Origin: Apostichopus leukothele
Taxonomy: Eukaryota > Echinodermata > Holothuroidea > Aspidochirotida > Stichopodidae
Length of the DNA: 26,179 nucleotides
Direction: 5' to 3'
Assembly (NCBI GenBank): GCA_010014835.2
Contig: JAAAKB020296963.1
Coordinates: forward strand, 1-26,179
Position numbers and translations under genes: made by a program
The notes under the pieces: generated by a model
Told to the model about the DNA's origin: nothing
What the model saw: the letters and a program-made list of their open reading frames with translations, nothing else
Databases searched by the model: none
Shown: positions 22,301 to 26,179 of the stretch, one piece after another
Position numbering within the stretch: the stretch's first letter is position 1
Layout of the letters: the number at the start of each line of letters is the position of its first letter

Positions 22301-24797
22301 AAATAATATAATAAAACCATAAAACCCAATACATGACTACACAAAGCCCTTAGAACTGTGTAATACTTAAAACATTTCCACTACAATGATAAAAATGTAA
22401 TCCACCATAATTTGTGGGTTTGTGTGCGTTTGTAAGCCATTGAGGGCAGTGTTGTGTGGATGATACAAGCCATAAACTCCCACAGTGTTAATAAAACCTC
22501 TCACAGCAATAAATAAAATAAGTGATACATGATGTGGAACTGGAGCCTCAAGGGAAATAAGTGACAACCCTTCAGTTTTCATCATATATGACGTATGCAT
22601 TCATGTTTTTATTTCACACAACAAGATTGTAAAGACCACACAGTTCTCAGCTTACATGGCACCATTTCTTTCTGTGCACATTTTGAAAATATTAATAAAC
22701 AGATTCAGACACAAAAGCTGATACATCCGGAAGAAATGAATATAAATATTTATTGCCACATTTCCAGCCATACATGCATTCATTGTTACTGCTAACATGA
22801 ATGAAAATCTACAGCAAGGAAAATATACTCTTTGTTTAAAGAGATTTATAAATATTGAAATCAAAATGTCACTTCCACCTTTAGCCATGATTTTTGATGA
22901 GGCTAAGCTTAATTAGGAGTGTATGTAATATCATATACCAGCAGTAAATTGCTTCATAATGTAAAATTCCACTCTGTCAATGTGGTGAGATTAAAGAAGT
23001 AAATCTTAAAGGTCTGATTCCAAAGGGGACCTATAATTCTTTCATGCAGCCAGTGTTAATTGGTAGTTAATCAGTTTAATGTAAAATCTAGTTAAAGAAT
23101 AAGTCAGAGCCTCAGAGGACAACATTTCTAAGCAGCACAAGTCACACTCCACATCAGAAGTAGTGACTTGCACAGGATATCAAAATCTGACAACTGATTG
23201 TGGTAAGGTCATGAACCTTACGGAAGGGTATTGTAGGCCAGAACAAGTGGTATAAAATCCCTCTACTGAATATGTCAGACTGACAGTGGGAGAAGTCCCC
23301 CCCCCCCCTCCCCTACTATACACGCCACTGAGTTGAGGCTCCTGTTGGACATCTTCATTGGATTTATTTCTTGAACAGATTTTCTTACTGATTCCTCATG
23401 TATATGCTATAAGATAGCTATTACATCACTGCCGGTGTCCACTTGTATGGCATGCTCACCTTTATATGCAGATTGTATGTTTACCCTTCCTTAGATGTAT
23501 GCTTTCAATTTTTCATTTCTTTACTGTGTAATAATATTTGGAAGATTCAGAAAGTAACAACCTATATATTCTCCCATAGGCAAATTCATCTGGCAATGCA
23601 ACACATGAAAAAACGTGTGTGCCACTTAAATTCAGTCACAGTATATCACATGTGTAAAAGCATTAAATGGGACAAAGTCCCAACTATCATCTTTAGCTGT
23701 ATGAGACGCCATCTTTGCGATGATCAAGCAAAGATCTCCAAATTAAGATAAATCTTGCTCCGTTTGGGAGTTACGGCAAAAGTCATGTCTGGGGGTTGTC
23801 ATTTGATGAATCTGTGATGTCATAATGTCACTAGGATCTAAAACCTTTTACTTTCTCTTTGTTTTTATCAACCCATATTTTTAATTTAGAATGTTAATTA
23901 GCAGTGTTGACCCTGAAACCAATGCCATCATAAGGTCATGTAAACAGCTTCAATATGTTAGATTCAGCATTAGCAAAATCCTATCTCTATAACAGAAAAT
24001 AAACCTTAAATAAATAAACAAAAACACAGAAATTTAATCACATGTGGCTTGATTATGTCATATTTAGATCAAGCTTTAAGCCTTGTGTGTGAAGGAAAAT
24101 TAAATCTGTGATATTGCTGGCGCTGGCATTCGGTTCAAGAAATTGTAAGCACTTATGCCTATCTTTAAGTATTATATTGACAGCTTATTCAATTGCCATG
24201 TCCTTGGAAGTTGGTGTTTTGTTTCCAGGCCAGAGATTGGCTGGTAAACAATACGTTGTGTCTTCTCTCACCATGGATCTGTTTTTACCTCCATTCTCTT
24301 ACCAAGTATGCTTGCTGATGTTGTCATTCTGTAAGCAAGCCGCTGGGCATAATCATGTGCCCGACTTCACTTTCAGTCTACTCAAGCCAAAAATAGTTCT
24401 TACATCATATGCTGATATGTACGTGAGGTCATTGCTGTTTATCTCGTTAAGGTATACCGCTTAGTTCAAATAAAGTAGATATACTAATTGAGTACTTGCT
24501 GCAAGTTGTTTGCACTTTCTTGATTGGTTTTTGTTAATTTCAAAGCAATTTTATAGAGGACATTAGACCACTTACGGGTGATGATGCAGATCAACTAGTG
24601 TTTTGTTAGTATCACTTGGCATCATAGTATATAAATAGAAAGAAACATTAAGAAGAAGCAATCATTTATGCATATCCTTTCCATTGGATCTGCAGTATCT
24701 TCTGGCTCAATCACCAGAATCTATGAAACATGGTGCCAGACTGTTTACCCAATTGACAATTAGTGAAGTTTACAAATATGAAAAATGTACTAGTTAA
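7250..24797 (+). CDS. Putative TERB1-like protein (telomere repeat-binding bouquet formation protein 1), incomplete
   Basis: In vertebrates TERB1 joins TERB2, MAJIN and the shelterin protein TRF1 to tether meiotic telomeres to the inner nuclear membrane. Exons 7250-7378, 7863-8272, 11930-12713, 13091-13132, 17174-17308 and 20515-20621 join in phase at GT-AG sites, giving about 535 codons without a stop; 24696-24797 is a possible last exon. The protein starts inside an ARM-like helix pair (LVRSDGLALLVQILLQ), continues with some 400 residues of polar linker, and then shows CELLALECPACC, SKSFVKTL, CNHH and YHRKL. These resemble the Cys/His block I recall from vertebrate TERB1. The N-terminal ARM repeats (about 300 residues) and the C-terminal Myb domain were not found. 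Exon structure is firm; the family name is a judgement. Confidence 0.55.
7863..8272 (+). CDS. TERB1-like exon B, polar linker
   Basis: The acceptor is GTTTTCAACAG and the donor GAT|GTAAGT; the exon enters in phase 1, completing the valine codon GTA, and leaves in phase 0. Its 137 codons give VTALGAEDMLYSNTPALDST and a polar, probably disordered stretch, with one short leucine-rich segment (NPLTRLLHLVSNRTDERIKR) that may form a helix. No domain is recognised. Confidence 0.8.
8352..8398 (+). other. G-rich run with G-quadruplex potential (intron)
   Basis: GGGTGAGGGTTGGGGTGG then ACAGGGG gives four G runs of three to four with loops of 2 to 6 bases on the transcribed sense strand, about 80 bases after the exon B donor. 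It could influence splicing, but this is inference. Confidence 0.6.
8400..9225. other. Intron sequence, no exon recognised
   Basis: The 84-codon open frame at 8883-9137 has no recognisable motif and no flanking splice sites of the right phase. The stretch 8700-9130 is less AT-biased than its surroundings and could be an old interspersed repeat, but I find no ends. Confidence 0.4.
9226..9520. repeat. 59-bp tandem repeat, five copies
   Basis: The block GCAAATGTATTCAAGAAATA then CATGTTTCAAGGAGCAGTAA recurs with GCAAATGTA starts at 9232, 9291, 9350 and 9409 (exactly 59 bp) and 9476 (with a small internal duplication). It lies in the intron between exons B and C. The copies differ by a few bases each. 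Confidence 0.95.
9521..10672. other. Intron sequence, nothing recognised
   Basis: AT-rich, with several short open frames up to 81 codons that lack codon bias, motifs or usable splice sites. No RNA gene or clear repeat end was seen. Confidence 0.5.
10673..10738. repeat. TATA-type microsatellite
   Basis: A run of TA dinucleotides interrupted by TT and GTCTG, typical low-complexity intronic sequence beside the retroelement remnant. Confidence 0.85.
10798..11225 (-). mobile_element. Fragment of a reverse-transcriptase element (Penelope-like or related), fossil
   Basis: One open stretch on the minus strand, about 140 residues, carries TGTFQLYRKPND, FNKAALTYGKVLKSAGY and IWFNPPLSTNVKTKVG. This is the order seen in the segment after the reverse-transcriptase core of a family of animal retroelement proteins that I associate with Penelope-like or GIY-YIG-bearing elements. 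Only this internal segment survives; no element ends are visible and the copy is clearly broken. It lies antisense in the intron between exons B and C of the plus-strand gene. The class assignment is uncertain, the retroelement origin is well supported. Confidence 0.65.
11226..11929. other. Intron sequence before exon C, nothing recognised
   Basis: Short open frames on both strands continue out of the retroelement fragment (for example 11204-11485 plus), but they look like antisense shadow or chance. No second element part or exon was found. Confidence 0.45.
11930..12713 (+). CDS. TERB1-like exon C, large acidic/polar exon
   Basis: The acceptor is GATCACAG and the donor AAAG|GTCTGT, the only donor that fits the phase of exon D. 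Phase 0 in, one base over at the end. The 261 codons start VNTVSTGYGDIHQKLESFED and continue with N, D, E, S and T-rich sequence, probably disordered. A CKHCLKMC cluster near residue 158 of the exon is the only possible metal-binding feature. Stops arise within a few bases past the donor. The GTCTGT donor is weak, so alternative ends are possible. Confidence 0.82.
13091..13132 (+). CDS. TERB1-like exon D, 42-bp microexon with first cysteines
   Basis: TATATTTCAG acceptor, G|GTAATA donor. Only one frame is open and it fits the phase of exons C and E. It encodes LSSRCELLALECP, supplying the CP of the CPAC motif completed by exon E. Confidence 0.75.
13471..13738 (+). promoter_or_regulatory. CpG-enriched patch with CCAAT, E-box and a possible first exon
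   Basis: About a dozen CpGs fall in 280 bases, against a CpG-poor background. The patch holds CACATGTG (about 13602), CCCAATCAA (about 13610) and CAGCTG (about 13581). ATG at 13703 in the context GCAATGGAAG opens MEGSDTILQATL up to a good donor TTG|GTAAGA at 13739. This is what a promoter plus first coding exon looks like, inside the intron between exons D and E. The exon ends in phase 0 and so cannot join exon E or F in frame. Its downstream partner is unknown. Confidence 0.35.
13739..14979. other. Intron sequence, nothing firm
   Basis: AT-rich sequence with a 68-codon open frame at 14316-14522 that lacks motifs. A possible tiny exon at 14110-14137 between a weak ATGCAG and CAT|GTAAGT was noted but is unsupported. 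Confidence 0.4.
14980..15044. repeat. Perfect 12-bp inverted repeat with a third copy of the arm
   Basis: TTCAGACAACCA at 14980-14991 pairs with TGGTTGTCTGAA at 15008-15019 across a 16-base loop, and TTGGTTGTCTGAA appears again at about 15029. GGTTGTCT also occurs inside dispersed repeat copy 1 (about 6728), which suggests this hairpin belongs to the same repeat family just left of copy 2. Confidence 0.8.
15132..15296. repeat. Dispersed repeat, copy 2 (partner at 6601-6764)
   Basis: It shares the exact 39-bp core with copy 1 and diverged flanks. Inside it TCGTTCA and TGAACGA form a short palindrome (about 15207-15221), with a further GGTCGTTCA downstream. Read on the minus strand, both copies give TSNSDCIVTKYPQ from the core, but copy 1 has a stop, so coding is not supported. 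Confidence 0.75.
15570..15790. repeat. Diverged repeat with AGGTCA hexamers
   Basis: Two imperfect units of about 127 bp (TTCACCTTAGTGAG near 15585, TTCACCTTACTGAG near 15711) enclose AGGTCA at 15625, 15642 and 15652 and GAGGTCGAAACC at about 15773. It looks like an interspersed or tandem repeat of a type common in marine invertebrate genomes. Nuclear-receptor half-sites are present by sequence, but use as such is not implied. Confidence 0.55.
15791..17173. other. Intron sequence with a CCCA microsatellite
   Basis: A CCCACCCACCCACC run at about 16286-16322 is the only simple repeat. Open frames up to 90 codons (16257-16529) read through this run and have no motif. The rest is AT-rich. Confidence 0.5.
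17174..17308 (+). CDS. TERB1-like exon E, Cys/His motif
   Basis: TCCATTGTAG acceptor and CTTG|GTAAGT donor, phase 1 in and phase 1 out, 45 codons including the split one. With exon D it gives ECPACCTRTHLHSKSFVKTL followed by MSSQHVCNHHRNLVSKIKDQ and YHRKLHNL. Spacing CPxC, 21 residues, C-x-H-H suggests a small zinc-binding or disulphide-like fold. The pattern CxxC, S(K/R)xFxKxL, CxxH, YxxxL resembles my memory of the vertebrate TERB1 segment that precedes its TRF1- and TERB2-binding region. This exon is the main basis for the family call. Confidence 0.8.
17309..19893. other. Intron sequence, no exon recognised
   Basis: AT-rich. A 105-codon minus-strand open frame at 19490-19807 has some protein-like sequence (MRKYPDRVQAAHIREGR) with a TACAG before it and GTT|GTAAGT within it, but no family was recognised. 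It could be a chance frame or a fragment of an unknown element. Confidence 0.4.
19894..20299. repeat. About 204-bp tandem duplication
   Basis: TATATACCACAGGG at 19901 recurs at 20106, and TGAATCAGATGGG at 20081 recurs at 20285. The two units match at most positions with small indels, for example GGGTGCATGA against GGGGGCATGA. It lies just upstream of exon F. Confidence 0.93.
20515..20621 (+). CDS. TERB1-like exon F
   Basis: An exceptionally long polypyrimidine tract (about 20486-20510) leads to CTCTGCAG, and the donor is TTG|GTAAGT. Phase 1 in, phase 0 out. It completes a glycine and encodes SKKNISSQGNCDVYSFSEDE and KLQQAFTVDKCEMPL. No domain is recognised; the segment follows the Cys/His block, where vertebrate TERB1 has partner-binding motifs. 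Confidence 0.75.
20622..21210. other. Intron sequence, nothing recognised
   Basis: AT-rich, no exon-like or repeat structure apart from the approach to the 36-bp array. Confidence 0.5.
21211..21707. repeat. 36-bp minisatellite, about 14 units
   Basis: The unit GGCTGAGGCTTTAATTAACC then AACCTCATCACTTCTA repeats about 14 times with indels of one or two bases and frequent transitions. Stops occur in every unit on the plus strand, so it is not a coding array. Units carry TTAATTAA and a pyrimidine-AG-like TTCTAG end. Confidence 0.95.
21808..23283. other. Intron sequence, nothing recognised
   Basis: AT-rich; overlapping short open frames of up to 78 codons on both strands at 22367-22888 have no recognisable motif. 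No RNA gene seen. Confidence 0.45.
23284..23330. mobile_element. Possible remnant of a hAT-type MITE end
   Basis: CAGTGGGAGAA on the left and TATACACGCCACTG on the right, the latter reading CAGTGGCGTGTATA on the other strand, enclose a C run of more than ten bases. CAGTGGCG is a typical hAT terminus and resembles the end of the element at 26104. Flanking 8-bp duplications do not match, so it is at best a decayed or internally deleted copy. Confidence 0.35.
23331..24107. other. Intron sequence with one uncertain exon-like stretch
   Basis: CTCCCATAG at about 23580 precedes an open phase-0 stretch GCAAATTCATCTGGC ending before GTGTAA at about 23650. It would fit the phase between exons F and 24696, but the donor is poor and the sequence unrecognised. 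Confidence 0.3.
24108..24464. other. Unassigned region with open frames on both strands
   Basis: A 118-codon plus-strand frame without a good start or motif spans a stretch less AT-biased than its flanks. The opposite strand also has protein-like runs such as DVRTIFGLSRLKVK. It may be a decayed copy of an unknown element. Function unknown. Confidence 0.25.
24696..24797 (+). CDS. Candidate last exon of the TERB1-like gene
   Basis: TTGGATCTGCAG precedes 33 codons, YLLAQSPESMKHGARLFTQL and TISEVYKYEKCTS, then TAA. It enters in phase 0, which fits exon F. YLLAQ resembles the Y/I-x-L-x-P shape of TRF1-family docking motifs but lacks the proline. No Myb domain follows, so either this is a divergent C-terminus, an alternative end, or a false exon. 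A weak internal donor (GAA|GTTTAC) would allow continuation off the window. Confidence 0.4.
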   Translation, partial: YLLAQSPESMKHGARLFTQLTISEVYKYEKCTS

Positions 24798-26103
24798 TAT
24801 GAATTACACAAGATTAATACTGTGGATGGCCAGTGACCAGAGTAAATTGCACCAATTATTACTATGGCATCTTTTATGGTAGCCCCACACCCACATGTAA
24901 GTCATTGCAATGAAATTATTTGAAGGGGGGTGATATGGGGGAGTGGGAAGGGAGGGTTTAATTCTCACACCCCAGGTGTCAGAAATGATTTAAGACCAGC
25001 AAAAACAAGACTGTACAATGAGTACAGATTAAATGCTAAATACATATTTATACAGCTTATTGTGGACTATAAGCCATCAGATAATCAGAAAATATGTTGT
25101 CTACTACAAAGTAATTGTTATAGAAAGGTAGAACAGACACAATTATCTGTAATTTGTCTCAAATATCTGTTTTTAACTTTGATTTGTTCTGAGATCTTAA
25201 TGGTTGTTTACTACAAGAGCAGTATAGGCTTATTTACAGTGAGTAATTCAACAATCATCAAACTGATCACAAAGTAGAAAACAATTAACACAGAAGAAAT
25301 ATATTGTAATTACTACATCCTTTTCTTTCTTGAGTTGAGTGAGATATTTGAAAGGAATTGTTTGATGGGAACCCTTAATTGTCACAAATCTTTTCTCTCT
25401 TTACTTTCTAATATCTTCTTTCTTTCATGTAACTTTCAATCCTCTTGAAACCATTCTCCATTAGGTCGTTAAAATCTATTTTTACTGCAGACTCTCACTG
25501 TCAGTTATATAGTAAAACAAGGTTTCTTGTTGCAAAGATCTCGTATCTAATATGCTGCTATTATATACCCCATTAATATGACATGTTTTAGGTTCTTATC
25601 ATTGCATACGTTAAAGGGGATCGCTATCAAATGCAGCAATATTAATCATCACCCGGTACTAATAATGCAACTGTGAAAACAATTTAACAGCATTTCACTT
25701 TGTGTGATCGCATGTTATCTTGGTAATAACAAGATTGTCCTAAAAGTTTGAATAGCATTCTGTACAAATAGATTCTCCAAAATTGTCAATAAACCTTTTA
25801 ACAATTCTTTTGACAAATTGTGGCCTGAAGTTGTAGCGTATATAGACTAGCATGATTTGTCACATATACTGTATGTAATCCCTTTAAGTTTAATACACCT
25901 TAATTATCGATGTTCATTTCCGTGCAACTTTCCGTTTCCAATTTGCATGTAAATTTTGTCTGGTGGAGAGTGAGATTTAAATTGACAGTATATTATATGC
26001 ATTATTGTAAAGTTACCAGAGGTCATTCATGACCTAGGTAGGGTGTGAGTTTGTGAGATGCTTTCTGTATTATTTAGTTCAATGTTTATTCTTTGCTTGC
26101 ATT
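24798..26103. other. Possible 3' UTR and downstream sequence
   Basis: AT-rich. The 115-codon frame at 24930-25277 has no motif. A G-rich patch lies at about 24925-24955. TTTTTACTGCAG at 25479-25490 followed by a short open frame is another exon-like site, without support. Confidence 0.4.
25788..25793 (+). terminator. Possible polyadenylation signal AATAAA
   Basis: AATAAA followed by a T-rich stretch lies about 1 kb after the candidate stop at 24797. Many AATAAA words occur in such AT-rich DNA, so this is weak. Confidence 0.2.
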
Positions 26104-26179
26104 CAGTGGCGGAGCGTCCATACAGTCAGGGGGGGCGGATGCCCCCCCTGACGGGCTCAAATGGACTGCTGGCGCCCTT
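26104..26179 (+). mobile_element. 5' end of a hAT-like DNA transposon, cut by the window edge
   Basis: CAGTGGCGGAGCGTCC is a classic hAT-style terminus. GTCAGGGGGGG (26125-26135) pairs perfectly with CCCCCCCTGAC (26142-26152) across six bases, and GTCCAT pairs with ATGGAC outside it, so the tip can fold into a long hairpin. CTTGCATT just left is the candidate 8-bp target duplication, to be matched at the missing right end. Confidence 0.6.

Noticed and set aside
23443-23751. 102-codon plus-strand frame
   Set aside because: Frames of this length are expected by chance in AT-rich DNA of this size, the phase does not fit exon F, and no motif is seen.
25479-25540. CTGCAG followed by a short open frame as a further exon
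   Set aside because: About 10 codons to a weak GTTTCT donor, no similarity to a Myb domain, no other support.
1-26179. tRNA or other structured RNA genes
   Set aside because: No internal promoter box pair or cloverleaf pattern was seen by eye on either strand.

Overview
This is an AT-rich window of an animal nuclear genome. It has split genes with GT-AG introns, many tandem repeats and decayed mobile DNA. The protein style, the intron sizes and the terminal sequence of a hAT-like transposon at the right edge suggest a marine invertebrate, perhaps an echinoderm. That placement is a guess; nothing here fixes the species.

Two host genes can be read, both incomplete, pointing away from each other. 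On the minus strand (3471 to 258) are the first five coding exons of TAF6, the histone-fold subunit of TFIID and SAGA-type complexes. All five join in phase to give 211 residues. The rest of the gene, with the HEAT-repeat domain, lies left of base 1.

On the plus strand, from 7250 to about 20621 and possibly 24797, is a phase-consistent chain of six or seven exons. It best fits TERB1, the meiotic protein that ties telomeres to the nuclear envelope. The chain runs from the tail of an ARM-like repeat, through long polar linkers with many S, N, D and E residues, to a Cys/His motif (CPxC, then C and H about 20 residues later). The N-terminal ARM exons and the C-terminal Myb domain expected of TERB1 were not found, so the name is a reasoned proposal.

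Region by region. 1-3471: TAF6 with a 71-bp and a 67-bp tandem array and two strong G/C-tract motifs in its introns. 3472-7249: intergenic, with a CpG-richer stretch that may hold the TAF6 promoter, a 26-bp minisatellite between short inverted repeats, a partial duplication and one copy of a dispersed repeat. 7250-12713: first three exons of the plus-strand gene; their 3.7-kb intron carries a 59-bp array and, on the minus strand, a reverse-transcriptase fossil. 12714-20621: three more exons in large introns, with a CpG-enriched patch that looks like an internal promoter and first exon, a second copy of the dispersed repeat, an AGGTCA-bearing repeat and a 204-bp duplication. 20622-26179: a 36-bp array of about 14 units, a candidate last exon and the start of a hAT-like element.

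The two genes have unrelated jobs (general transcription and meiotic telomere attachment). I see no operon-like or mobile system. The most useful points for follow-up are the split and apparently incomplete TERB1-like gene, the internal promoter candidate, and the dense minisatellites around these exons.
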